A stretch of 64,000 nucleotides of DNA from Rehmannia glutinosa (lineage: Eukaryota > Streptophyta > Magnoliopsida > Lamiales > Orobanchaceae), in contig JABTTQ020002188.1 in assembly GCA_016081115.2 (NCBI GenBank), positions 434,001 to 498,000 on the forward strand, read 5' to 3'. Below are positions 44,933 to 56,702 of the stretch, in pieces (the stretch's first letter is position 1; each line of letters opens with the position of its first letter). The translations under genes were made by a program, and so were the position numbers. The notes under the pieces are model-generated. The model saw only the letters and a list, made by a program, of their open reading frames with translations. It had not been told where the DNA came from and made no database searches.

Positions 44933-46340
44933 TGACAAAAATGATTTTGTCAATAAATTTTACAATTACCTGTAGAATACCGACATAATAAAAAATATTA
45001 TTTTTTCTCTTGGGAGAATGGTTTATGGATTTAGATCCATGAGACGGAGCCTCACATGGTTCCCCTCCTCCTCTCTCTCTCATCTCTCATTGGTCCCCCT
45101 CCTCTCTCTTTCCTCACTTTCACTTATCTCTTGGTTCCCCCCCTTTCTTCTCACATCTCACTCTTCTCGTGGTTTTCCCTCTCTCCCCTCACGTCCTACC
45201 TCACATCTCTCTTTCTCTCTCTCTCTATACACACATGAACCAAAGGAAAAAGATAAAGAAAAAAAAGTATCACTTCTTATGAAAAAATATCACTTCAAAT
45301 GAAAGTATCACATTTGACTCGAGAAATATTATTTTTTTATTAAAATAAAGTATCGCTTTTTACGGAAAATTATCCCTTTTTAGTAAAAATGAAGATCACT
45401 TCTTATGAAACAAGTATCACTTATTATGAAAAAAAAAGTATCATTTTTTTATTTAATTTTATTAAACAAAGTATCACTTCTTTATTAAAACAAATATTAC
45501 TTTTACTTCAAATATTATTATTTTAATATTTACTAAAAACATTTTCTAGATATTCATATTGCTACGCTTGTTGCTTCTCGGGCTGTAAATGAATAGAGCA
45601 TTTATAAGCAACTCGTGAATAAGTTTGTATAGTATTTGTTTATTTAGTTAACATGTATACAATGAACAAATTTGACGTCTCTTCTACAAACGAACAAAGA
45701 TTGAACAATTACATACTCGTTTAATGCTCGTTTATAAAATATTTTTGGACAAGCTCATGTAGTTTAATTTTAAACTTGTAATTTTACATATAAGTTAATT
45801 ATAAATATTAAAAAGTTAAACATATATATATATAATTCTAATATTATTGTATCTTATAATCAATAAAGTTATATAATATGAAAAATATTTAAAGTAACTA
45901 TATTAAAAATTTATCCGTAACATATGAATTAAAGTTGAATTTTTTCCCGAACATGTAATGGATACGAATTTGTCAAAGATAATTTTGCTTGTTTGTTTGT
46001 TTGTTTATCGTTCATGAACAAAATTGTTCACGAACATAAATGAGCATGAACTCTAACAAGAACGTGTTCACGAATATATTCGTGAATAAGTTCAAACACT
46101 AAATAATATTGTCACACGAACACGAACAAACGTTTTAAAATCTAAAGAGAGTTCGGCTCGAGCTCGAGATCGTCGAGATCATATAGAATTAAAGAAACAT
46201 TTGGGAAATATGATAAAGTTTGGCTTAGCTTGGATTGTTTACAACCTAGTTGCTTCTGAGTACGGAGATGGATTTATTGTTGGTAGCAGTTACATCGTGT
46301 TGGATGTGGTTTTCGCTACTTGATGTACGAAAAAACTATT
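44933..46340. other. No gene; pyrimidine-rich tract and MITE-like sequences
   Basis: 45050-45225 is an almost pure C/T tract (CTCTCTCT with CCC interruptions); the frames translated from it are low complexity. 45240-45500 repeats AAAGTATCACTTCTTATG-like units. 45590-46160 is an AT-rich segment with GTTCATGAACAAA/TTGTTCACGAACA inverted motifs and ends in GGCTCGAGCTCGAG, resembling a common plant MITE type. I cannot define its ends. Confidence 0.5.
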
Positions 46341-46344
46341 AGAA

Positions 46345-46570
46345 GGGTGGGAAAAATGCAAAAATGGTCCTCTAATTTTAGATACTAAGCAATTTCAGTC
46401 TTGCTCATTTTTCATTTCGCGAATTTAGTCTGTATCATATAAGTTTTCGCAATTTTGGTCCTATTATTACCAGAGTTCCAAAATCCGGCAACCAACTTGC
46501 ACGTGAATGGCGCATGGCCCGTATTAAAGCTGAGTTGGACCCTTTTCATCATTAGTCAAAATATTTGATC
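46345..46570. repeat. Repeat of the 'gcaattttggtcc' type
   Basis: Repeated CAATTTTGGTCC/AATTTAGTC phrases and then a GC-richer end (CCGGCAACCAACTTGCACGTG). Similar low-copy MITE-like sequences are frequent in plant genomes. No protein frame. Confidence 0.35.
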
Positions 46571-46689
46571 AAAATCCGAGCAAAATTTGTCCTATAATTT
46601 TATTTGGTTGGTAAAAAAAAAGAAAAAGGCAAAAGAAAAACTTATTAATATATTAGAAATATAAATTTAAATAAATGATAAAAATATAC

Positions 46690-46845
46690 TTATATTAATA
46701 ACTTATCGGATAAATATATATATATATATATATATATCAATATTAATATATTTTACTAATAATTTTTTAGTTTTTTATAAATAACAATTTTTTTTATTTA
46801 AAATCGTATAAAATTTTAAAAGTTATACAAACATGTTAAAAATTT
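46690..46845. repeat. Left arm of a separated inverted repeat
   Basis: TTAATAACTTATCG, a TA run, ATTAATATATTTTACTAATAAT and GTTATACAAACATGTTAAAAAT recur in reverse complement at 49009-49162. The arms are about 155 bases each and 2.2 kb apart. Confidence 0.65.
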
Positions 46846-47099
46846 CCATCCAAACACCTTTCCAAAATTTGTTATGCATTGAGTCGGTCAAAAAACTCCA
46901 TCGGCAGACATTTAAAAGAGAAAATTGTTCCACCCAAAACATTTAAGGCTATGTTTGTTTAACTCCCCCAATCATATTTACTTCCCAACTCCTTGCCCTA
47001 ATCACCAACCAATACATTTTAATTTCCAATGCATTTCTATAATATGGGGCTGCCTATTCTCCATAGCTTCACCGGCTCTATGCAGAAAACTCTCCACCA
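46846..47099. other. Inter-element sequence, no gene seen
   Basis: AT-rich with a CCAACTCCTTGCCC-type stretch near 46985. No domain or splice structure supports a gene. Confidence 0.4.
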
Positions 47100-48347
47100 T
47101 GTTTCTCTAGAAATAAACGAATCCATAATGTTGAGAGAGAAAATAAAGGCTTGTATTCTTGTGGTGCAAAATCAAAAATTAATAACAAAATAGAGAAAGA
47201 GAGAGACTTATATAGACAATTAGAAAACCTAACCTTAAAGTGACTAGAAATTCTAACCATAAAAAGGATAAAACTAAATAAGAAAAACTATCTGTAATAA
47301 TATAATACAATATTTAACACTCCCTCAAATTCACGATGTAACCGCAAGAAGCATTTAGAGTTTCCCAAATAAAAACGAAAACATGAAGTTGAATGTGCAT
47401 TGGTAAACATATCAGCAATCTGCATTAAAGAAGAAACAACGGGCAATTTGATGACATCACAAAGTGCACATAAAACCACCAAATTTTGAAAATAGGGAGA
47501 CAACTTCTGAACACGATGATGCAGAAAATAACAAAACAATGTTAACAAAAAAAAATCCAATTTTAGTCATCTCTTGGACCATAAATCGTGGTTACCCATC
47601 ATCCCAAAATCTATGTCCACAAATAAATAAAAACCAAATCAGCCAATTACCAAAGACGACTAAAGTATAAATGATCAAAAACCAACCACGAGATAATCAA
47701 CCAAATTTTGCTTCTCTAACCATATCATTCACCCAACTAAACCAACCACAAGATGATCAACCAAATTTCGCTACTCAAACCATATAAAATCCACCCAACT
47801 AAACCAACCGAATTTGAACCAAAAAAACTAGAAAAAACGAATCAAATCTGAACCAAAACACTAGCGAAAAGGAATCTAATTTGAACCAAAATTAAGTTAG
47901 CGGAAATGAACCAAATCTGAACCAAAAGCTACCAAATCTGAATCAAAAACTACCAAAATGAACCAAATTTGAACCAAAGATTTACAGAAAACGAACCAAA
48001 TCTGAATAAAAAAAAACTAACGAAAATGAGCCAAATCTAAACCAAATATCTAGCGAAAACGAACGAATCCGAACAAAAAAACTAGCGAAAATTAATGAAT
48101 TTTCTAAAACACTCTACCCAAAAAATTGGCTCATGATACCATGTAAAAATCAAAGAATCCATAATATTGAGAGAGAAAATAAAGAATTGTATTCTTGTGA
48201 TGCAAAACCAAAGGTTAATTACAAAATAGAAAAAGAGAGAAACTTATATAGACGAATCGAAAACCTAACACTAAAGTGACTAGAAATCCTAACCATAAAA
48301 AGACTAAAACTAAATAAGGAAAACTATTTGTAATATGATATTTAACA
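47100..48347 (-). mobile_element. Internally deleted Copia element with 0.2-kb LTRs
   Basis: LTR copies at 47100-47319 (3') and 48142-48347 (5') on the minus strand; shared sequence includes GAATCCATAAT and GTGACTAGAAAT, and both end TTTAACA on the plus strand. Next to the 5' LTR the minus strand reads TGGTATCATGAGCC, a tRNA-Met-type primer site. Next to the 3' LTR TTTGAGGGAG is the polypurine tract. The interior holds only the end of a Copia RNase H (IADMFTNAHSTSCFRF, 47440-47320) and a repetitive leader. At 1.25 kb it resembles a small deletion derivative rather than a true TRIM, because a pol tail remains. No target duplication is visible. Confidence 0.75.
47785..48105. repeat. Degenerate tandem repeat in the Copia leader
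   Basis: A run of units like AACGAACCAAATCTGAACCAAAA, of variable length (about 25-40 bases), with phrases such as CTAGCGAAAA recurring. It lies between the primer site and the deleted interior of the Copia element. Confidence 0.65.
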
Positions 48348-48681
48348 GTTTTCATCGATTTTGCAGGGAGGTCGTCTCCGATCGGCCGAAGCTCGCCGTA
48401 ACTCTGTTCGAGTAGCGACGACTCCATTTTAAGAGGCGGCGGGGTGGTGCTAGCATTTTTTTATTTAGTTATTAAGTATATTAAATTTAAATATTTGTTT
48501 AAATTTTTTTATTTAATTGAAACTTTGAATTTTAACTTAAATATTTAGGTGCAAAAATTATTTTTATTGTATGATTTGTCATATATATATATATGTATGT
48601 ATGTATGTGTGTATTATTTAACATTAATAAATATTAAGATTATGAATGTAAATTATTTTTTATTTTATTATTATATTATAA
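48348..48681. other. Inter-element sequence, no gene seen
   Basis: A short GC-rich patch (48360-48450) in otherwise AT-rich DNA, with a (TA)n/(TATG)n microsatellite at about 48580-48610. The GC patch could be a relic exon, but no domain is recognisable. Confidence 0.4.
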
Positions 48682-48981
48682 CACTACAAGAAAAAACCAG
48701 TTTACCTACAGAAAAATCTGTAGATATTAAAAAAATTGTAAATGTAGGTAAAATCATTGTAGGTGAAATATTTACCTACAGAATCTAAAACTGTTGGTAA
48801 ATACCTACAAAAATTTTGTCGGTAACTGAAAAACTGTCGTTAGTCTATCGGTAATTTGTCGGTATAATTTGGGAAAAATGATATTTTTTATTCTGTAGGT
48901 ATTATGTAGATAATTGTAAAATTTAGTGACAAAATCATTTACAGGTAAATTCTGTAGGTAAACCGGAATTTTCTTGTAGTG
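48682..48981. mobile_element. 300-bp CACTA-type MITE
   Basis: The left end is CACTACAAGAAAAAACCAGT and the right end reads CCGGAATTTTCTTGTAGTG. Inverted homology continues inward (TTTACCTACAGA against TCTGTAGGTAAA), and the duplication TAA lies on both sides. The interior repeats TACCTACAG/CTGTAGGTA motifs. No coding capacity. Confidence 0.92.
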
Positions 48982-49008
48982 TAATATATATTTTGTATTT
49001 TTGTAAAA

Positions 49009-49162
49009 TAATTTTTCACATGTTTGTATAACTTTTAAATTTTTATACAATTTTTATATATAAAAGTTGTTTTTTCAAAAACTAATAAAATTATTAGTAA
49101 AATATATTAATATTGATATATATATATATATATATATTTTTCGATAAGTTATTAATATATTT
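49009..49162. repeat. Right arm of a separated inverted repeat
   Basis: Reverse complement of 46690-46845 with indels, mainly in the TA run. Purine-rich sequence follows (49162-49195: GAGAGAGGAGAAG, then G-runs), mirroring a pyrimidine tract on the far left at 45050-45225. Confidence 0.65.
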
Positions 49163-49790
49163 AGAGAGAGGAGAAGAGAAGGGGGGGAGGGGGAATGCAT
49201 GTGTATAGAGAGAGAGGTGCGTGTGTTTTGGATTTGGTAATCAGACCTCGTTTCACGAACATAGATCCATGAGATCATCTCACACAAGTTTTTGTCATCT
49301 GGCGCGCGTCTCTTGTGCACTAGGAAACCTACAGAATATGAAATAATATATATGTATATATATATACAGTAAATAATATGAAAAGCATCAAGAAAATGTC
49401 GAGGAGGATATTGATTTGGACATTGTATGCAAACTTTGTACTTGTTAATTTTGGATCAATAAAATCTCACTTGATGGTGCTTAAAGAAAATATTGATTTG
49501 GACAATTATATTGGAGGTGAAAAGATGATGCAAATATAAACATTCTACATTTACAATATTCCAACATGACCACCATATATGTCAAGAGTATAAATTATAA
49601 AATAATGTCATCGATTATAACATCACTTTTCATGAAAACATATATACATACAGAGATTAAGATGAGATTTATATTTTGATGGAATTGCTCATTCAATGTT
49701 GATGTGACAAACGCTAATTAATTGATTTTTACAAAATCGCTAATTAATAAATTATCAAATATTATACAAAATTATTCAGGTAGTATCCTG
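49163..49790. other. Inter-element sequence, no gene seen
   Basis: Purine-rich start, then a segment with CCATGAGATCATCTCACACAAG (49268-49290), the kind of GAGAC/GTCTC-rich end seen in common plant MITEs; a matching GATCCATGAGACGGAGC occurs at 45035. AT-rich beyond that. No gene. Confidence 0.4.
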
Positions 49791-49804
49791 TCATACGGTC
49801 TAAC

Positions 49805-50280
49805 AGTTAGACGGATCCAGTCTAATGGATCTATCCGACCCGTAGACCCAACGACCCATTGACCGAACGAAATATTAACAATATATATACTAATACTTTT
49901 CAGTTAGACTACTGATACTTTTTATTAGAAAAATTAATACTTTTCGGGGGAATTACTAAAAAAATTTCAAGGAAAAATAATGATTTTTCCAAGGGAAATA
50001 CTTATACTTTAGACAGCAAAATTAATACTTTAGGGGGTTATTAAATATTTTCAAGTGAACTACGTAATAATACTTTATAGAGAAACTACTAATACTTTTT
50101 AGATAAAAATCTAATATTATTTAGCGCTCTCACATGATATTATATCACTATCCAATATTACAAAACTAATACTTTCAAGTGAACTACGTATTAATATTTT
50201 TCAGAGGGACTGCTAATATAACTGTCCCTGCTAATAAAATTAAAACCTTACCGGGTCGGATTTTGGGATCCATCTAACAG
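49805..50280. mobile_element. Foldback (MITE-like) element
   Basis: The left arm GTTAGACGGATCC ... ATCCGACCCG (49805-49852) pairs with the right arm CGGGTCGGATTTTGGGATCC ... ATCTAAC (50251-50279). The interior, about 400 bases, is AT-rich with recurring ACTAATACTTT phrases. The ends and target duplication are not resolved. It lies about 170 bases beyond the P450 stop codon. Confidence 0.55.
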
Positions 50281-50451
50281 ATTTTGGCCCGCTAGACTTT
50301 CTCAAACGAGCTTTTGTCAAAAATATTTATTGATATCGTCAAGTTCGACAATAAGAAACACACAACTGAAGCTTCAAACTATTAATTAAAAGAAACATTA
50401 CATCACACTTACTCTTAAAAACCCATAATTATTCTTGATCAAACTCAAACC

Positions 50452-52783
50452 CTAATAAAGACTAGGAGATAGTCTTGGGACAATAAGAACATCAAGTGGT
50501 GTGGCTTTGATGTTTGTCAATCCGGCACTCTCAGTCATATCAACCGCTTCATCGGACACCGTCGAAAGCTCAAACCCATGCAATAAGTTAGCCAACACCA
50601 AATGCAGCATCTGCAGGCCAAAGTTTGTCCCAGGGCAGATCCTCCGACCAGCACCAAACGGGATCAACTCAAAATTCTGGCCCCGAACATCCACATTTTC
50701 GTGTGTACTTAGAAACCTCTCCGGCCTGAACTCCAACGGGTCGTCCCCCCACACGCGTGGATCGCGGTGCAACTTCCACAAGTTCACAAAGAGCCACGTG
50801 CCTTTTCGGACATGGTAGCCTCCGACGTGGCAGTCTTGGGCGAATTCCCGTGTACCGCTTAAGGGGCCAGCGGGGTATAATCTAAGAGTCTCTTTAGTTA
50901 TGGCTTGGAGATAGACTAGATTGCTGATATCTGATTCCTTTACTCGCCTTTCCTTCCCAATGTGTTTGTCCAATTCTTCTTGAGCATTTTTCAGGACACG
51001 AGGATTGTTTAAGAGGAGGGATAGTGCCCATATTACCATCACTGTTGTAGTGTCAGTCCCACCGGCGATCAAAGTCTGCCCAACTCAATTCAAACAAATT
51101 TAAATCATTGTAAAAAATCATTACCAATTTATTTTGTAGGAATTTTTTTTGTCACAAGTTCGCTCCTTCGTGGAAAGAGTCAAGAACTGAAAAACAGGGC
51201 ACATACATGTAAAATGAGCTTTTTTGGTCCTTCTTTCGTATCAGGTACTGTATGAATTATCATAAAACAATTAAGGGATAATTACAAAAATACTCCTGCA
51301 GTTTAGGCTAATTACAAAAAAACCCAGAATTACTACAAAATACAAAAAAACCTTAAAATTTGATTCTATATTAAATTTAAGGGGGTAATTATAATATTTT
51401 TATAAATGTCAGGGGTTTTTTTGAAATATTTTTTTTGCTTTTGAAGGGAAAAATGTAAGATCGAATCAAGTCTCTAGGGTTTTTTCTCAATTTTAAAAAA
51501 AATTGGGTTTTTTTGTAATTAGATTGAACTTCAAGAGTTTTTTTGTAAGTATCCCAAATTAAAGGGTTCTATTTAACAAAAGCAAGAGACGCTGGCATTA
51601 GGTTGCTGGACCATGCAAGCAATCGTTCCATTCCTCTCTAATTTCATGTTTTATATTTAAATTACATAAATTTCATGTTTTATATTTTAAGTTATACTCT
51701 CAGACTTATGTAAACTCCTACATCTAAAAATTGTTACTGTTTCATGCTACTTATTTAAGTGGAGAAATTTGATAATATATTTAATAAAACATGATTTAAT
51801 ATATAGACGATCCTATATACTGAAAAACGTTACACACCTCGCATGTAGCTTTGATGATGGTATCAGCATCATATTGACCACGAAACTCTGTTGCACCTTG
51901 TACAACTGACAGCATCACATCCATAAAATCCTGCGGCTTATCCTCGCCGGAATATTCCTTATTTCGATGTTCCGCCAACCATCCTCCAACAATTATGTCC
52001 AATTCTTTTGCAGTTTCCTTCATTTTCTTCTCATGTCCACCTAAATCAAGCCACCCAAGATAAGGCATCGCGTCAGCCGCCACAAACAGCCCCGCCAAGT
52101 GGAAGAAATCCCTAAAAACTTCCCTGCACCGCCTCGTCTCCTCCGCATCACCTCCCCGCCGTAATTAAACCTCTTCCCGCCACCACCCTAAGCACCACGT
52201 TCAAATTCAAGTCCCCGAACCACTTTTTCATGTCCACCAACACTCTCCCCGATTCATCCTTCTTCTCCTCACACAGCTTATACAGCTCGCTAACAAACTG
52301 CGCCGTTTCTGACACACGCACGTCTCTTTGCAGCTCAATTCTGCGGCTCGAGAGCAGCTCGGCTGATACGAGTTTGCGCAGTCCGCGCCAGTAAGCGCCG
52401 TACGGAGTGAATCCGAACATGGCGAAGTCATAGCTCAAGTGTTTGGCGACTCTCAATTTTGGACGGGATGAAATGGTGACATCGCAGGTGGTGAACAGTT
52501 CTTTGGCTAATTCCCAGCTGCTCACCACCAGTGCGCGGCGTACGCCGAGCCGGATTGTGAAAATTGGGCCGTATTTATCTGCCAGGGCAGCTAAGTTGAT
52601 GTGAGGAAGTTCGGGGGAGGAGCCGCCACCCATGAGGTGGAGATGGCCTGTAAAAGGCCATGCGCCGCCAACTTCGGGTGGCGCTTTTGTTTTTGGGTTG
52701 GCAGACCTTGTCCAGAGCAGGTAATAGTAGATAAAGAAAAGTAAGGCAATGGCTCCATAGATGAACGAGTTGAAATATTCCAT
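50452..52783 (-). pseudogene. Cytochrome P450, CYP82-family-like, two exons, frame broken in exon 1
   Basis: An ER-anchored haem monooxygenase; CYP82 members hydroxylate flavonoids, terpenoids or alkaloids, and the substrate cannot be told here. Exon 1 is 52783-51838, intron 51837-51076 (GT...AG) and exon 2 51075-50452; about 520 residues, the family length. Seen: membrane anchor (SFIYGAIALLFFIYYYLLW), proline hinge and GGAWPFTGHLHL, KYGPIFTIRLGVRRALVVSS, PYGAYWRGLRK, I-helix LIAGGTDTTT, K-helix KETLRLYP, FRPERF and haem loop PFGAGRRICPG with its cysteine. Between about 52180 and 52145 the frame shifts twice, consistent with two missing bases; reading from the start meets a TGA near 52150. 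Recent pseudogene or assembly error are both possible. The intron position fits CYP82. Confidence 0.88.
51076..51837 (-). other. Intron of the P450
   Basis: GTGTGT at the donor after codon GAG, and GGCAG at the acceptor before ACTTTGATCGCC. It splits the codons just before the I-helix glycines in phase 0. AT-rich, with an inverted TTACAAAAA-rich segment near 51270-51560 and no ORF. Confidence 0.85.
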
Positions 52784-52836
52784 GGTTTATGGTTAGGTAT
52801 TGATTGGCAGGGTGATTATCCATATAATAGAGCTAA

Positions 52837-52844
52837 TATTTATA
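52837..52844 (-). promoter_or_regulatory. TATA box of the P450
   Basis: On the minus strand CTATAAATA lies about 54 bases before the ATG at 52783. A CCAAT motif (minus strand, 52857-52853) precedes it. Spacing is normal for a plant promoter, although the 5' leader would be short. Confidence 0.6.
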
Positions 52845-52859
52845 GCTTTATGATTGGCT

Positions 52860-53347
52860 CATCACTCATCAGTCATCACTGTGATTTAGTTTTTTTTTAA
52901 TATAATTAATGAATGTGGAAATTTATTATGTTGAATACTCTTCCAACATCATTATCTAAGTGTTGCAATTTTTCAAAGAATAGTGTTTCCTAGATTGTAT
53001 GTTTTGACCCGTCTTGGAATTAGTTTTTGTAATTTTGGCTTTTTGTTCAGATTACATAGTATGAAAAATCAATTAAATTATTTAATGTTTAACTTGGAAA
53101 CCAGTTGTTAAGAAGATGGGCCCAATATTGGACTCTACATGTTACATAAAATTTCCCAGCAGACCAAGTGCATCTATCGACTTTTGTTGTAGCCGTGCAT
53201 GCTGAGGCAGAGGATCTGAATACTTTTCTTTTCTTATTTTCTTATTTTTTTTGTTTGAAAAAAATCATTTTTTGGAAAATGAAATTGATCTTCTGTTGCA
53301 AAATTAGTAGTATGTCTGCTAGTTATACAATTTGAATTACACTAATT
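52860..53347. other. P450 upstream region, no other gene seen
   Basis: AT-rich DNA between the P450 promoter and the foldback element. No coding frame or further element is recognisable. Confidence 0.45.
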
Positions 53348-53457
53348 GGTAGATACTACACCTGGAGCACTACACTTGGTATAGTATCTCCATTCACATG
53401 TCCTATTTTTTGAAAAGTGAGACACTTGTAATGTATCTACACACTAGACATTACATG

Positions 53458-53731
53458 TGTAGAGAAGTAAAGAAAAGAGCATGTTGAAAGATAATTATAA
53501 TTGATTGATTTGTGATGCTACTACTTGAGTTTATATAGCAACGTTATACATAACTGTAAATGATCTAACGGCTGGAACTGATCATGATCATGCCAATGAA
53601 ATTACAATAAGAATACAGACTTTGTTATTAACTAATATATCTGACACTAAATAATATAACTGACACTAACTAACTTATGGTGTAGAAGTACTTTGAGCTT
53701 TGTTTTCTGTATTTGAAGCTGAATCTTGACA
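53458..53731 (-). repeat. 3' LTR of the Copia element
   Basis: Matches 57970-58244 over its length with scattered substitutions, for example TGGAACTGATC against TGGGAATTGATC. Confidence 0.93.
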
Positions 53732-53742
53732 CCCCTCTCCAA
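53732..53742 (-). other. Polypurine tract of the Copia element
   Basis: On the minus strand TTGGAGAGGGG directly before the 3' LTR. Confidence 0.8.
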
Positions 53743-53761
53743 GGCGGGGCATGAATATCCA

Positions 53762-55720
53762 TCATGCCAACTTGTTAGTGAAGTAAAGAAATAAATGTAG
53801 TGATAAGGGCTTCATCATAATATGAGCAGTTTGATGTGCAGAGGGTATGTGAATGAGCTTTATGAGACGTTCTTGTTTATTTTCCCTTACAAAATAGCAA
53901 TCAAGTTTTATGTGTTTGGTTCTCTCGTGGTGGCAGGAATTTTGAGATATGACAAAGGCTGATTTGCTATCCGTGTAAATTGTTGCAGGCATGGTAAGTG
54001 GGTCTTGTAAATCTCGCAATAGATAACTGATCTATTGAATTCCACAGGTTGCCAATGTGATTGCTCGATATTCTGCTTCAGCTGAAGACCGGCTGACCGT
54101 TGGTTGCTTTTTAGCTTTCCAAAATATGAGAGAGTCTCCTAATTAAGTAGACAAAAAATCCACTGATGCTCCTTCTAGTGTCAGGGCAACGTGCCCAATC
54201 TGCATCACTAAAAGCATGAAGATGAAGAGATGAAGCAGAGGAATAGAACAAGCCTTTACATGGATTGGACTTTATATATCTTAATACTCAATGAGTTGCT
54301 ACTAGATGAGAGGAATTGGGATTAGACTGAACTGACTTAATGTCTGAATACTATAAGAGAGTCCGGGTCTTGTTAGTATGCCAACAAGTCTCATGTACAT
54401 TGATAGATCAATTAAAGGTGTAGTGTTTTGACTATGTATATCCATCTTAGAATCCATTGGTGTTGAGGCTGGTTTGCAGCCTAAATAACCAGTTTCGCTG
54501 TAAGTATATCAAGGGCACACTTTCTTTGACAAATATTCAATCCTTTTGAACTTCTAGCTATTTCAATACCTAGCATATATTTCAAAAAACCAAGATCCTT
54601 AATCAGGTTGGAAAACAGTATCATATGAAAATACATTTGGAAGCTCTAGGTTGAAACTTATTCCTTTGTCTAGATAAAGTTAAAGCATAAGCAACTGAAC
54701 CAAAAACTTTCAAATGGGAATAATCAAATTGTCTTTTAAAAGTCTTTGAAAAGGTGTCTGATTTTGAAGCGAGGAAGTACAAGTTCTATTTATTATATGC
54801 TACTACAATAATACAATCATCCCAGAAGGAAAGAGGCACTTTAGACTGAAACATAAATGCTCTTGCTACTTGAAGTAAATGTTGGTGTTTTCTTTCCATC
54901 TATCCATTTTGCTGTGGTGTTTCAACACAAATAGTTTGATGTAAAATTTCCTTAATTTGAAGCATAACAAATGGGAAGAATAGATTCAGTACCATTATCA
55001 TAACTCAAAACCTTTATTCTTTTACCAAACTCAGTGAGAACCATATTGTAAAAAAATTCCAAGCAAGTGTGTATATCAGACTTATGTTTTAGCATATATA
55101 TCCAAGTACATATTGAATAATCATCAACAATAGTAAGAAAGTATTTAAACACATTATGAGAAATGATTGAGAAAGGACCCCATAAATCACAATGAACTAA
55201 ATCAAAAACAACAGCAGAATTAGATGTAGTGTTATTAAATGGAAATCATTTATGTTTGGCTAGCTAAATAACATATATCACAAGAACTAAAATCATAAGG
55301 ACTAAACATTATATGTTGGATAAAAGGGAAAGGCTCTTAGCTGATGCATGGTCAAGTCTAGAATGCCAAATCATAGAAGAACTAGCAGCTGAGGCAACAG
55401 ATGAAAAAGTAAGATGGTATAGACCACCTTTTTGCTCAGCAATACCAATCATCTTAATGGTTTTTAATTCCTGCAAAAAATAATGTGAGGACAAAAAATG
55501 CAAGGCATACTCTAAATGGAAACAACTACACTCTTCCATTCTCATGAGAACAATGGAAACAACTACAGTCTTCCAAACAACTTCACATAACATTAAATTT
55601 GTAGATGCTCTGAGTAGCAGCGCCCATTGTCCCAGTTGCATTGCCATGATACATATTCCTAATCGAAATAACATCATGACAACATGTGTACAATTGCACC
55701 ATCAACAACGCCAGCTCATT
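53762..55720 (-). pseudogene. Copia pol fragments: pre-integrase, integrase, RT remnants and RNase H
   Basis: RNase H at 54019-53762 (YTDSKSAFVISQNSCHHERT, KHIKLDCYFVRE) keeps the DSKSA catalytic aspartate region. Integrase core at 55152-54952 (FLTIVDDYSICTWIYMLKHK, VLSYDNGTE). The pre-integrase domain at 55677-55309 has IAEQKGGLYHL and WHSRLDHAS. Between 54020 and 54950 only broken RT scraps remain. No piece is long enough to be functional. Confidence 0.85.
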
Positions 55721-55749
55721 TTCCTCCGTCCCAAAATCTGTAAAGAAAC

Positions 55750-56702
55750 AACCTAAACCACAATATAACTAAAACAAATTGTTAGAAATAATGCCCCTTA
55801 TCCCTCATAATATTAATATCATAGAACTTGATAGCAGAAGGGAAATGGACAAATCAAAATTAGTTAAGAACAACACCATGGACTGGGATTTTGTTCAATT
55901 TACCTTGAGATCACAGGGAATTTAGCCGCGAGAGCCTGTGCAAAGCCAGTGCAGCAGGATTCAAGTAAAGAATGGTGGAATGCTGCAAACATTAGTCTGA
56001 ATGACAATAGATCCACCACTTGAGGATGACAGTACCCACAACAAACAATCATTACTCCAGCAAATGCATCCAAATATCACTTATATACCTTTTTCATCGA
56101 GCAGATACTGCATCTTCCCCTCCACCAAATTTAACTTCAAAAAGAGAACAAAATTTCATTTTCCATCACAACCGCTTAAAAAACATAAATACAAATTAGA
56201 AACAGGGACGCAGGTACAAATCTTACTAGATTCTTGAAGAAGAAGAAGAAGACGGCGAGGCTAAGTACAACAAAAATTGAGGGTTATGCTAGCTCGAACT
56301 GGCCGACGGCAGGGCCAGGGACATTGAGGGAGGAAACTAGGTTTTTTGTGTGGAGAGAATCGGTGAATGGAGGGAAAAGAGATTGAAAATTTTCTAAGTG
56401 TTGGATGGATGAGAATATGTGCTAAATCGGGATTTGTGGAACGAATAATTGTATTTTATTTTATTAGAGTGATAAAAATAAGTTTGACATAGGTTTTTTA
56501 AAAATCAATGTTAAAACCGAGGTTATAAACAAAGAAAAGGGTGAACAGAAACATCGATTCAAATATTCAATTTCTATGAACGGAAAAATGCGGTAATAGA
56601 TTTCATGCCTTTTAAAATATAATGTTAAATACTAAAAGACATCACAAAAAACATAAAACCGATGGATTTTGACCGATGTCTATCAGCGGATTTATTGTAG
56701 TG
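55750..56702 (-). mobile_element. CACTA-type fragment inside the Copia element (left end uncertain)
   Basis: The right boundary reads TTATTGTAGTG (56692-56702), a CACTA terminus, preceded by ACCGATG/CCGATGG repeats. Further left, a GC-richer stretch (56230-56350) looks like a 5' leader on the minus strand with a (TTC)n run near 56240-56256. I found no opposite CACTACAA end, so the left limit is a guess and the fragment may be truncated. Confidence 0.5.

Noticed and set aside
45018..45302. Serine/leucine-rich frames of 94 and 60 codons
   Set aside because: Direct translation of a CT-rich tract; no support as genes.
49805..50280. P450 3' UTR hairpin with a regulatory role
   Set aside because: The paired arms are about 400 bases apart and end in MITE-like fashion; nothing ties them to the gene's transcript.
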